Part shown: positions 1 to 6,716 of the stretch, one piece after another
Layout: the number at the start of each line of letters is the position of its first letter
Position numbering within the stretch: the stretch's first letter is position 1
NCBI GenBank assembly: GCA_916720285.1
Contig: CAKAQP010000097.1
Coordinates: forward strand, 1-8,754
Source of the DNA: an uncultured Lachnoanaerobaculum sp.
Lineage (GTDB): Bacteria; Bacillota; Clostridia; Lachnospirales; Lachnospiraceae
DNA length: 8,754 nucleotides
Reading direction: 5' to 3'
Notes under the pieces: generated by a model
What the model saw: only the letters and a program-made list of their open reading frames with translations
Databases searched by the model: none
Told to the model about the DNA's origin: nothing
Position numbers and translations under genes: made by a program

Positions 1-226
1 CGAGGCGGTGGAGCAGCCCAATTCCGTGCAGCACAGCGTGCCCGCTTGGCTGATTTTCGGTATGTTTTTCATCATGATACCGCTCTCCAACGTGATGGCG
101 ATGGAGCGGCAGACCAACACGCTCACCCGCCTGAACATGGCGCGTGCCCCCGCTTGGAAACTTCTGGCCGCCAAGCTGATTCCCTACTTCTTAATCAACC
201 AGTTGCAGTTTGCCGGCATGGTGGCC
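1..226 (+). other. GC-rich segment foreign to the rest of the window
   Basis: Hand count gives 132 G or C in 226 bases (about 58%), against about 40% in 241-360 and about 20% in the sample 481-540. Codon choice also differs: CTG, CGC, GCC and CCC here, against AGA, ATA, TTA and GGA downstream. The encoded protein resembles proteobacterial ABC-2 permeases. The change occurs at about 222-232, in the same place where the protein switches family. I see no inverted repeat, insertion sequence end or tRNA at the boundary. I favour an assembly or library chimera over transfer, because the segment touches the contig edge and the switch cuts two unrelated membrane-protein genes. The source could be a betaproteobacterium, but this cannot be settled from 226 bases. 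Confidence 0.75.
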
Positions 227-412
227 TTTATCAACGATAAGAGACTTCGCCCGATTTCACTCGGACTTTTAAATTTCAACGGTGAAAGAGGATCTGAATA
301 CGGTCTTATGATGGCAGGTATAGTTATAACAGTTGCAGTACCTCTGGCAATTTATCTTTTATTCCAGGAAAAGGTTGAAAGCGGTCTTGCAGCAGGCGCG
401 GTAAAGGAGTAA
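2..412 (+). CDS. Chimeric partial reading frame: ABC-2 permease fragment joined to the C-terminus of a MalG-type sugar ABC permease
   Basis: The frame is open to the left edge, so the apparent GTG start at 8 is probably not a real start. Residues 1-73 (counted from 8) read like the middle of an ABC-2 export permease (YhhJ-like): QHSVPAWLIFGMFFIMIPLS, then an ERQTNTLTRL stretch and KLIPYFLINQLQFAGMV. From about residue 74 the protein becomes the tail of a carbohydrate-importer inner-membrane permease: FINDK, LGLLNFNGERGSEYGLMMAG, a last membrane helix, and the family-typical ending FQEKVESGLAAGAVKE. These two families are unrelated, and the EAA loop that binds the ATPase in sugar importers is missing, so the fusion is unlikely to work. 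The tail lies 2 nt before the transglutaminase-fold gene, so in the true genome the latter probably follows an intact sugar permease gene. I am sure of the two halves and less sure of the family details of the first. Confidence 0.75.
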   Translation, partial: EAVEQPNSVQHSVPAWLIFGMFFIMIPLSNVMAMERQTNTLTRLNMARAPAWKLLAAKLIPYFLINQLQFAGMVAFINDKRLRPISLGLLNFNGERGSEYGLMMAGIVITVAVPLAIYLLFQEKVESGLAAGAVKE

Positions 413-414
413 AT

Positions 415-2754
415 ATGTGCGAATATTTTATTGAGATGGTAGATAGACTTAAAAATCATCCTTTTGCAGATTCTATAAAGAGCTTTATTTTAAGGTTTGA
501 AGATGAAGAGCTTAAAAAATATTTGTCATTTTTATATTTACATATGCCGTATGCGGATATAGCAAATGTTGATAAGGAAGTGATTTTAGATTATGCAAAG
601 TCAGGTGTAAACCTAAGAAATACAAGATGTAAAGATCTGGATGAGGATATATTTTTAAACTATGTTTTATTTCATAGAATAGGCAGTGAAAAAATAGTTG
701 CAAACAGGACTTTTTTCTATGATCTTATAAAGGATATGCTTGGAGAATCCGAGACGGAAAATGTTTTGAAACTCAACTATTTCTGTGGCAAAAATGTTAC
801 CTACAGAACTACAGATATAAGGACCTTGGATCCGATAACAATATATAAGTCCTCTTTTGGAAGATGCGGTGAAGAATCAATTTTTGCAGTATCTGTATTC
901 AGAGCGGCAGGTATACCGGCAAGACAGATTTATGTACCGCTTTGGGCTCATTGTGATGACAATCATGCATGGGTAGAGGTGTATGTGGATAATGACTGGC
1001 ATTATCTTGGAGCATGTGAACCTGAAGAAATACTTGATAAAGGCTGGTTTGATGATGCTTCAGCCAGATCAATGATAGTAAAAAACATATTGTATGGAAA
1101 TATAAAAAAAGAGGAAAAGGACTATCTTGGATGTAATGCCGGACTTTATGAGATAAATCAAACAAAAAGATATGCTGATACAAAGCATATAAAGATATAT
1201 TTATATGCCGGTGACAAAATTCTTTCAAATTTTGATTTTAATATCTGTCTTATGAATTTTTCGATGTTTTCGCCTATAATAAAGGCAAAAACAGATGTAT
1301 ATGGAGAGTATGAGACAGATATAGGAATAGGAGATGTTTTCCTAAGCATGTATATCGATAAGAACTATATAATACCTTTAAACCTTAAGGATAAAAATGC
1401 TTTTTATATTGATATATATGATTTTGAGCCTGAGTACAATAAATATCAGGAAATCTTTATTAATGTTCCACAGGCAAGTACAAGAAACAGAAAGAAATCT
1501 CCAAAAAAGAGAGAAAGCGAATACAAAATAAAGGAATTTCCAAATGATACGGTAAGAAAAACGGCTGTATCTGAAGGAATGGAAAAGCTTTGGGATATAC
1601 TCTCGGAGAAGGATAAGAGAGATATAAGTATAGAAGTGCTTAGGGACTGCTTTGATTCAAAGAATATATATAATGTAAATGGAGAAATATATTTAAACTA
1701 TATTCAAAATCCAAGAGTTTATTTTGAACATCTTACCCCATGCAGACATTTTTTCAGAGATATATTTACAGATATAGAATCTTTACTGGAATTTGTTAAA
1801 GGAATAAGTCTTACAAGAGAAAAGCCGATTACAGGAGCAATAGGAGTATATAAAACAAGGATTTCAAATGCGCTTTCTGTAAAGATTTTTGCTGTTAATG
1901 TACTAAGAAGTATGGGAATAGCTTCTAAACTTGTAAATGCTGATGTATATGTATATGAAAATGGTGAATTCAGACTTTTATCTGAACTTTCAAAGATACT
2001 TGATACTTTAAAGTATATAGACAGTTGCTGTATCAGGGAAGAGGTTACAAATACAGAAATATCTCATTTACATATTGAGGGAGATCTTAGCGGATTTGGA
2101 GAATCATTTTCAATCTCAAAATATGACAGTTTTGAAAATAATCTTATATCTCTTGATAAGAGCAGCATTAAAGAACATATGGAATTGCCTGCCGGAGAGT
2201 ATGTATTGGCTACTCAAAACAGATTGCCGAACGGAAATATATGTGCAAAATATAATATATTGAACTTAGAATCCGATACTGAAAATGAGGTTAAATTGGA
2301 ATATATGCAGGCTGATATAAATGATATGCTTTCCGCCTTTATATTGCCAAGGGAACTGGAGGAGAGGTTAAATATTTCCAGTGACAATGATAAGATAAGA
2401 CTTATTATGTGGATGAAGGAAGAAGAGGAACCGTCACAACATATTGCAAATGATCTTTTGATAAAAGAAGATCTTTTAAAGAATATGAAGCTGGATCTTA
2501 TTTTTACAAATGAATTTGAAAATAAAGACAGTGCAATAAATGAACTATTGAAAAAAAGCTTGTATAATAATATTCATACAAACTTTGGTGAGGATCTGCA
2601 GGAGGCATTCGGAAGAAGTACTTTTGTAAATCATGAGACTTTGCCGATAGTTGCTCTTTGTAAGGGCAATAGGGCTGTATATGCATTTAGCGGTTATCAG
2701 GTAGGAAGCGGAAATCTGATAGAAAAGATAAGTGATCTTATAAAGGAGAAGTAA
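415..2754 (+). CDS. Large cytoplasmic transglutaminase-fold protein, PNGase-like, with a degenerate second module and thioredoxin-like C-terminus
   Basis: No signal peptide or membrane segment is visible, so it is probably cytosolic. Residues ~130-230 form a transglutaminase/papain-like core: G-R-C151-G-E-E, then H184-A-W-V-E-V-Y, then W195 and A-C201-E202. This pattern recalls peptide:N-glycanase (GRCGE, H-W-E-V, D-x-C-E), but the place of the catalytic Asp is held by Gly199. Residues ~255-350 look like a beta-sandwich. A basic linker (357-366, RNRKKSPKKR) leads to a second, diverged copy of the module (~380-620). It aligns at LNY 427-429 and IFAV 491-494 but has Ala486 for Cys151 and probably Asn508 for His184. 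A motif LPAGEYVL (591-598) is followed by NRLPNG (602-607). Residues ~650-779 resemble a thioredoxin fold (LIMWMK strand 663-668, candidate cis-Pro744) without CxxC. AAAGGAG at 403-409 sits 5 nt before the ATG. The substrate is unknown; a role in trimming imported glycopeptides is inferred from the neighbours. Confidence 0.8.
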   Translation: MCEYFIEMVDRLKNHPFADSIKSFILRFEDEELKKYLSFLYLHMPYADIANVDKEVILDYAKSGVNLRNTRCKDLDEDIFLNYVLFHRIGSEKIVANRTFFYDLIKDMLGESETENVLKLNYFCGKNVTYRTTDIRTLDPITIYKSSFGRCGEESIFAVSVFRAAGIPARQIYVPLWAHCDDNHAWVEVYVDNDWHYLGACEPEEILDKGWFDDASARSMIVKNILYGNIKKEEKDYLGCNAGLYEINQTKRYADTKHIKIYLYAGDKILSNFDFNICLMNFSMFSPIIKAKTDVYGEYETDIGIGDVFLSMYIDKNYIIPLNLKDKNAFYIDIYDFEPEYNKYQEIFINVPQASTRNRKKSPKKRESEYKIKEFPNDTVRKTAVSEGMEKLWDILSEKDKRDISIEVLRDCFDSKNIYNVNGEIYLNYIQNPRVYFEHLTPCRHFFRDIFTDIESLLEFVKGISLTREKPITGAIGVYKTRISNALSVKIFAVNVLRSMGIASKLVNADVYVYENGEFRLLSELSKILDTLKYIDSCCIREEVTNTEISHLHIEGDLSGFGESFSISKYDSFENNLISLDKSSIKEHMELPAGEYVLATQNRLPNGNICAKYNILNLESDTENEVKLEYMQADINDMLSAFILPRELEERLNISSDNDKIRLIMWMKEEEEPSQHIANDLLIKEDLLKNMKLDLIFTNEFENKDSAINELLKKSLYNNIHTNFGEDLQEAFGRSTFVNHETLPIVALCKGNRAVYAFSGYQVGSGNLIEKISDLIKEK

Positions 2755-4064
2755 TGAATAAACTTATTGAAGAGAGAACAAGAAGAACCGAGTGGTATAG
2801 GGATGCCAGATTCGGTATGTTTATACACTGGGGACTTTATGCAATACCTGCAAGAGGCGAATGGGTGCGTTCAAGAGAGAGGATAAAAAAAGAGGACTAT
2901 GATTATCTGATGGATGAGTTTTCATGTGAGAATTATAATCCCAAGGAATGGGCAAGACTTGCAAAAAAGGCCGGTATGAAATATGCGGTGCTGACAGCTA
3001 AGCACCATGACGGATTCTGTCTTTACGACAGTAAGGTGAGTGATTTTAATTCCATGAATGCCGCATGTCACAGAGATCTGGTACGAGAGTTTTTGGATGC
3101 ATTCAGAGCGGAGGGTATAAAGGTCGGTCTTTATTTTTCATTGCTTGACTGGAGACATGAGGACTATCCCCACTATGGTGATATGCACCACCCTATGAGA
3201 GATAGTGAGGAGTGGAAGGGGTACAATCACAATTTTGATAATTATCTTGATTTCATGCATGCTCAAATAAAAGAACTTGTAACCGGATATGGAAAGCTTG
3301 ATCTGATGTGGTTTGATTTTTCCTACGGTCCTATGAACTGTGATAAGTGGAAGGCAAAGGAACTTATGGAGTTGGTAAGAGAGTATCAGCCGGATATTAT
3401 CACAGATAACAGACTTGAGGGCAGTGCGGAATATGCAGGTACAATAAAAACATTAAATCCAAGTACTTATGCAGGTGATTTTGCATCACCGGAGCAAATG
3501 ATACCACCTGAGGGAATTGTGGATGAAGCAGGCAACTCAATACCATGGGAGGCTTGTATCACTATGAATAATAACTGGGGATATCATGCTCATGATAAGC
3601 ATTTTAAATCCGACAAGCTTATAATCAGAATGCTTGTGGAATGTGTAAGCAAGAACGGAAATCTTATTTTAAATGTCGGACCTAAGGCAAATGGAGAAAT
3701 ACCGAAGGAATCTGTTGAAATACTCGAAAAAGTTGGTGATTGGATGAAGGAAAACTCAAAGAGTATTTACGGATGCGGAATTTCGGAATATAATAAACCT
3801 GAGTGGGGTAGATTTACTCAAAACGGAAAGTTTTTATATGCACATGTGTTTGAGGAACAGGCAGGTGCTATAGCTTTATGTGATATGGTCGGTAAAATAA
3901 AGAAGATGCGTCTTTTAAGAGATGGAAGTGAAATATTGCAAAGTAATTACTGGAATTTAAAAGAATTTGCAAAGGATGCTTTCTTCTTCTTTGATACATC
4001 TGCGAGCGATTGTTATCCACTTCCGGATGATAGAGATTCTGTGGTGGAGATAGAATTGAAATAG
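2754..4064 (+). CDS. Alpha-L-fucosidase, GH29, cytoplasmic
   Basis: A retaining glycosidase that removes alpha-linked L-fucose from glycans. The 436 residues follow the GH29 pattern: RFGMFIHWG with His25, GEW at 35-37, AKHHDGF with His84-His85, and DLMWFDF, where Asp188 is the expected nucleophile. NNNWGY and NGNLILNVGP (301-310) follow. The acid/base residue cannot be assigned by eye. The TIM barrel takes up roughly residues 1-330 and a short beta-domain the rest, a compact size for the family. No signal peptide is present, so it acts on imported, short substrates. Its ATG overlaps the stop of the preceding gene by one base (TAATG), and AAAGGAG at 2742-2748 lies 5 nt upstream, so translation is probably coupled. 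Linkage preference (alpha-1,2, 1,3/4 or 1,6) cannot be read from the sequence. The family call is secure. Confidence 0.95.
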   Translation: MNKLIEERTRRTEWYRDARFGMFIHWGLYAIPARGEWVRSRERIKKEDYDYLMDEFSCENYNPKEWARLAKKAGMKYAVLTAKHHDGFCLYDSKVSDFNSMNAACHRDLVREFLDAFRAEGIKVGLYFSLLDWRHEDYPHYGDMHHPMRDSEEWKGYNHNFDNYLDFMHAQIKELVTGYGKLDLMWFDFSYGPMNCDKWKAKELMELVREYQPDIITDNRLEGSAEYAGTIKTLNPSTYAGDFASPEQMIPPEGIVDEAGNSIPWEACITMNNNWGYHAHDKHFKSDKLIIRMLVECVSKNGNLILNVGPKANGEIPKESVEILEKVGDWMKENSKSIYGCGISEYNKPEWGRFTQNGKFLYAHVFEEQAGAIALCDMVGKIKKMRLLRDGSEILQSNYWNLKEFAKDAFFFFDTSASDCYPLPDDRDSVVEIELK

Positions 4065-4073
4065 GGAGAGAAT

Positions 4074-4751
4074 ATGATTTTAGAGGCTTGTATTGAAAAT
4101 ATTACTTATTTGAAGGAAGTGGTAAATGCCGGTGCAAAAAGAATTGAGCTTTGTGACAATTTGGCTGTAGGAGGAACTACAGTAAGTGTCGGAGTAAGAG
4201 ACTATGCCAAGTACTTTTGTGATTCAAATAATGTAGAGCTTGCAGTCATGATAAGAGCCAGAGGCGGAAACTTTGTATATAACAATATTGAAAAAGCGGT
4301 TATGTACAATGATTTAAAGGATATGGCAAAACAAGGTGTAAAAAGAGCTGTAATAGGTGCTTTGACAGAAGACGGAGAGCTTGACAAGGACTTTATTAAG
4401 GAGCTTGTATCCGCACCTAAGTTTTTCAGAAAAGAAATGGACTTCACATTCCATATGGCCTTTGATCAGATAGGTGTGGGATTAAAGCCTGAGGAAGCCC
4501 TTGAAAAAAGACTGGAAGCAATAAAAACATTATCAAAACTTGGAATAGATACCATCCTTACACATGGTTATCATGAAAATAATGATATATTTGATAATAT
4601 AGATACTCTAAAGGCATATATTGAATGTGGAAATGAATGTCATGTGGATATAATGCCGGGCGGAGGAGTAAGCTTTAAAAATCTGGATAAATTAATAAAG
4701 AAGCTCCCTAATATAGTTGCAGCGCATGGAACTAAGATAGTGGAGATATAA
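4074..4751 (+). CDS. cutC: CutC family protein (TIM barrel, historically copper homeostasis)
   Basis: The 225 residues carry the CutC hallmarks: E-A-C6 near the start, AGAKRIELC with Cys27, NLAVGGTTVS (29-38), VMIRARGGNFVY (58-69), TFHMAFD (125-131), ILTHGYH, and MPGGGVS followed by AAHGTKI near the end. The length is normal for Firmicute members. Escherichia coli CutC was linked to copper tolerance, but the biochemical role of the family is not settled. Here the gene is the last of a sugar-import/fucosidase operon, 9 nt after the fucosidase stop, with GGGAG at 4064-4068 and a terminator right behind it. No copper gene (copA, copZ, csoR) is in view. The context therefore favours a role in carbohydrate or glycoconjugate metabolism over metal handling; that is inference. 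The family assignment itself is firm. Confidence 0.92.
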   Translation: MILEACIENITYLKEVVNAGAKRIELCDNLAVGGTTVSVGVRDYAKYFCDSNNVELAVMIRARGGNFVYNNIEKAVMYNDLKDMAKQGVKRAVIGALTEDGELDKDFIKELVSAPKFFRKEMDFTFHMAFDQIGVGLKPEEALEKRLEAIKTLSKLGIDTILTHGYHENNDIFDNIDTLKAYIECGNECHVDIMPGGGVSFKNLDKLIKKLPNIVAAHGTKIVEI

Positions 4752-4758
4752 TGTGATG

Positions 4759-4789
4759 AAAACAGCAACAAGTTTAAGTTGCTGTTTTT
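4759..4789 (+). terminator. Rho-independent terminator closing the glycan operon
   Basis: The arm AAAACAGCAAC (4759-4769) pairs with GTTGCTGTTTT (4778-4788) around an 8-nt loop. The U-run T4785-T4789 overlaps the A/T base of the stem. It starts 7 nt after the cutC stop. Being A-rich on the left and T-rich on the right, it may also act on the other strand, but no minus-strand gene needs it. Confidence 0.9.
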
Positions 4790-4812
4790 CTTAAATTATT
4801 CCCAAGGCTTTA

Positions 4813-4841
4813 TTGACTTGTAAAAGAGAAATAAGTATAAT
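4813..4841 (+). promoter_or_regulatory. Sigma-A promoter for yicC-gmk-rpoZ
   Basis: TTGACT (4813-4818) and TATAAT (4836-4841) are separated by exactly 17 nt. This is one mismatch in the -35 box and a perfect -10. Transcription would start near 4848, leaving a leader of about 32 nt before the TTG start of yicC, too short for a riboswitch. It lies directly behind the cutC terminator, so the two operons are cleanly separated. Confidence 0.88.
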
Positions 4842-4867
4842 CAAGTGTATATGTCATAAACCTGAAT

Positions 4868-4871
4868 GGAG
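4868..4871 (+). promoter_or_regulatory. Ribosome binding site deciding the TTG start of yicC
   Basis: GGAG lies 8 nt before TTG at 4880, a good spacing. The next in-frame ATG (4892) would be 20 nt away from it and would cut the conserved N-terminus (M-I-K-S-M-T-G-F-G-R) to MTGFGR. The TTG start is therefore preferred. Confidence 0.7.
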
Positions 4872-4879
4872 ATAAAACA

Positions 4880-5758
4880 TTGATAAAGAGTATGACAGGC
4901 TTTGGAAGAGCCGAAGAAATAACAGGTGATTATAAATTATCTATAGAGATTAAGTCAGTAAACCACAGATATCTGGATTTAAACATAAAAATGCCCAGGA
5001 GATTTTTCCCATTTGAAGCTGAGATAAGAAATATTGTAAAAAAATATGTTTCAAGGGGTAAAGTGGACCTTTTTATCAATTATCTGGACTTTAAAGACAA
5101 AGCAAACGGAGTATATCTGAATAAAAATATTGTAAAAAAATATTTGGATATAGGATTGGAGCTTTGTAAAGAGTATAGAATAGTTGATGATTTGAAGGTT
5201 TCACATCTTTTAAATCTTCCTGATGTAATAAGTATTGACGAGCCTAAGCTTGATGAAGAAGAGATAAAGGTGATTTTATTTAAGGTATTGGAAGATGCTT
5301 GTAAATCTTTTTACGATACCAGAGAAGCGGAGGGGAAGAAGCTGTTTGAAGATATAAGTTCAAAGCTTCTGCTTCTATCTTCCACAACAGAGGATATAAA
5401 GGAAAGATATCCTGCCGTCTTGGATGAATATAAAAATAAGCTGTATTTAAAAGTGAATGAACTTTTAAACGGATCCGGTATAGAAGAAAACAGAGTTGCT
5501 ACAGAGGTAACACTCTTTGCAGACAAGATATGTGTGGATGAAGAGGTTGTAAGACTTATAAGCCACATAAAAGCTATGTCTGATGAAATGAAATTGGATG
5601 TGGGAATAGGAAGAAAGCTGGATTTCCTTGCTCAGGAAATGAACAGAGAGGCAAATACAATTCTTTCAAAATCAACTGATTTAAATATAGCAAACTATGC
5701 TATAATATTAAAAACTGAAATAGAAAAAATTAGGGAACAAATTCAAAACATAGAATAG
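4880..5758 (+). CDS. yicC: YicC/YloC family endoribonuclease
   Basis: Members of this family are endoribonucleases acting on RNA in the cytoplasm. The 292 residues start with the signature IKSMTGFGR (2-10), followed by the N-terminal YicC domain (~1-155, including S-I-E-I-K-S-V-N-H-R-Y-L-D). The C-terminal domain (~205-292) holds E-N-R-V-A-T-E-V-T-L-F-A-D-K, then GRKLDFLAQEMNRE (244-257) and NTILSK (259-264). The ending E-I-E-K-I-R-E-Q-I-Q-N-I-E is typical. The length matches the family. It uses a TTG start, placed by the conserved N-terminus and by GGAG at 4868-4871, and is the first gene behind a strong promoter. gmk follows after 7 nt, the usual neighbour, but the small remA gene often found between them is absent. 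Assignment is firm. Confidence 0.95.
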   Translation: MIKSMTGFGRAEEITGDYKLSIEIKSVNHRYLDLNIKMPRRFFPFEAEIRNIVKKYVSRGKVDLFINYLDFKDKANGVYLNKNIVKKYLDIGLELCKEYRIVDDLKVSHLLNLPDVISIDEPKLDEEEIKVILFKVLEDACKSFYDTREAEGKKLFEDISSKLLLLSSTTEDIKERYPAVLDEYKNKLYLKVNELLNGSGIEENRVATEVTLFADKICVDEEVVRLISHIKAMSDEMKLDVGIGRKLDFLAQEMNREANTILSKSTDLNIANYAIILKTEIEKIREQIQNIE

Positions 5759-5765
5759 AGGAATT

Positions 5766-6398
5766 ATGGCTGACGGAATTTTGGTTGTTGTATCAGGTTT
5801 TTCAGGCTCAGGTAAAGGTACTTTGATGAAAAAGCTGCTGTCAGAATATGATGAGTATGCATTATCTGTCTCTGCTACAACAAGAGCTCCAAGAACGGGA
5901 GAGGTAGAAGGAAGAGAATATTTTTTTAAAAGCAAAGAAGATTTTGAAAAACTTATAGAAAATGATGAATTGATAGAGTATGCATCATTTTGTAATAATT
6001 ACTACGGTACACCAAGAGATTATGTGCTGGAGCAAAGAAAGAGCGGAAAGAATGTTATTCTGGAAATAGAAGTACAGGGTGCTCTAAAGGTAAAGGAAAA
6101 GTATCCTGATACAATGCTTATCTTTGTAACACCGCCGGATGCTCATACACTAAGGGACAGGCTTGTAGGCAGGGGAACCGAGTGTGAGAAGGATATAAAA
6201 GCGAGACTGCGTCAGGCAACTAGAGAAGCTGATTGCATGAGCAAGTACGATTATGTTGTTATAAATGATGATTTGGAAAGGGCGGTAAAAGAGCTCAATG
6301 AGATTATTTCACACCGTGGAGATATAAAGTCGAATAATACAGATTTTATTAATAAGATAAAAGAAGATTTAAACAGGATTTTTATGGAGGAAGAATAA
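5766..6398 (+). CDS. gmk: Guanylate kinase
   Basis: Transfers phosphate from ATP to GMP (or dGMP) to make GDP, an essential step of guanine nucleotide synthesis in the cytosol. The P-loop is GFSGSGKGT (11-19). The GMP-binding segment is complete: SVSATTRAPRTGEVEG (34-49) with Arg40 and Arg43, Tyr52 in REYFF, Glu71, and NYYGTPR around Tyr80. E-I-E-V-Q-G-A and the lid R-L-V-G-R-G-T-E follow. At 210 residues it has normal length. The ATG lies 7 nt after yicC with GAGG (5758-5761) close upstream. Its stop directly abuts the rpoZ start, a standard Firmicute arrangement coupling nucleotide supply with RNA polymerase. No missing residue or frame problem is seen. Confidence 0.98.
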   Translation: MADGILVVVSGFSGSGKGTLMKKLLSEYDEYALSVSATTRAPRTGEVEGREYFFKSKEDFEKLIENDELIEYASFCNNYYGTPRDYVLEQRKSGKNVILEIEVQGALKVKEKYPDTMLIFVTPPDAHTLRDRLVGRGTECEKDIKARLRQATREADCMSKYDYVVINDDLERAVKELNEIISHRGDIKSNNTDFINKIKEDLNRIFMEEE

Positions 6399-6644
6399 AT
6401 GTTACACCCATCATACAGCGAACTTATTAATGTTGCAAATGCGGACGTAGATCCGGGCGAGGCACCTGTAGTACAGAGCAGATATTCAATTGTAATTGCA
6501 AGTGCAAAGAGAGCAAGGCAGATTATTGACGGTGAAATACCTGAGGTGAAGGCTGACGGAAAGAAACCTCTTTCTATTGCCGTTGAAGAGCTGTTTGAGC
6601 AGAAGGTCAGAATAACAAATGATGATCCTAATAACGAAGCTTAA
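6399..6644 (+). CDS. rpoZ: DNA-directed RNA polymerase subunit omega
   Basis: The small subunit that helps fold and hold beta' in RNA polymerase. The protein is 81 residues with the conserved block SRYSIVIASAKRARQI (27-42) and the second block KPLSIAVEEL (56-65), giving the normal omega layout with a short acidic end. The start codon follows the gmk stop TAA without a gap, and GGAGG at 6386-6390 lies 8 nt upstream inside the end of gmk, so translation is coupled. It is the last gene before a strong terminator. Confidence 0.96.
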   Translation: MLHPSYSELINVANADVDPGEAPVVQSRYSIVIASAKRARQIIDGEIPEVKADGKKPLSIAVEELFEQKVRITNDDPNNEA

Positions 6645-6659
6645 GAATCATTTTGATTT

Positions 6660-6684
6660 GCCATCATTTTCATGATGGCTTTTT
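6660..6684 (+). terminator. Rho-independent terminator after rpoZ
   Basis: A perfect 8-bp stem, GCCATCAT (6660-6667) with ATGATGGC (6672-6679), surrounds the tetraloop TTTC and is followed by TTTTT (6680-6684). It begins 15 nt after the rpoZ stop and should end the yicC transcript, at least partly, because no clear promoter is seen in the 32 nt between it and rimO. Confidence 0.93.
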
Positions 6685-6716
6685 ATTAATATTAGGATTT
6701 ATATTGAAAGGTTTAT

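Noticed and set aside
1..226. Horizontal transfer island or insertion sequence as explanation for the GC-rich start
   Set aside because: No transposase, terminal repeats, target duplication or tRNA site is visible, and both transporter genes are cut mid-gene; a chimeric join explains it more simply.
46..240. Short forward reading frame of 64 codons within the GC-rich segment
   Set aside because: It lies inside the ABC-2 permease frame, has no ribosome binding site and resembles no family; it is a frame shadow.
899..1349. Two overlapping minus-strand open frames opposite the transglutaminase-fold gene
   Set aside because: No start signals and no recognisable protein; they arise from the AT-rich codons of the plus-strand gene.
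4449..4466. FHMAFD in CutC in place of the FHRAFD known from other members
   Set aside because: As I recall, streptococcal and other Firmicute CutC proteins also carry FHMAFD, so this is a group variant and not a lost residue.
4848..4879. Riboswitch or structured leader before yicC
   Set aside because: The predicted leader is only about 32 nt with no conserved fold; too short for a known riboswitch.
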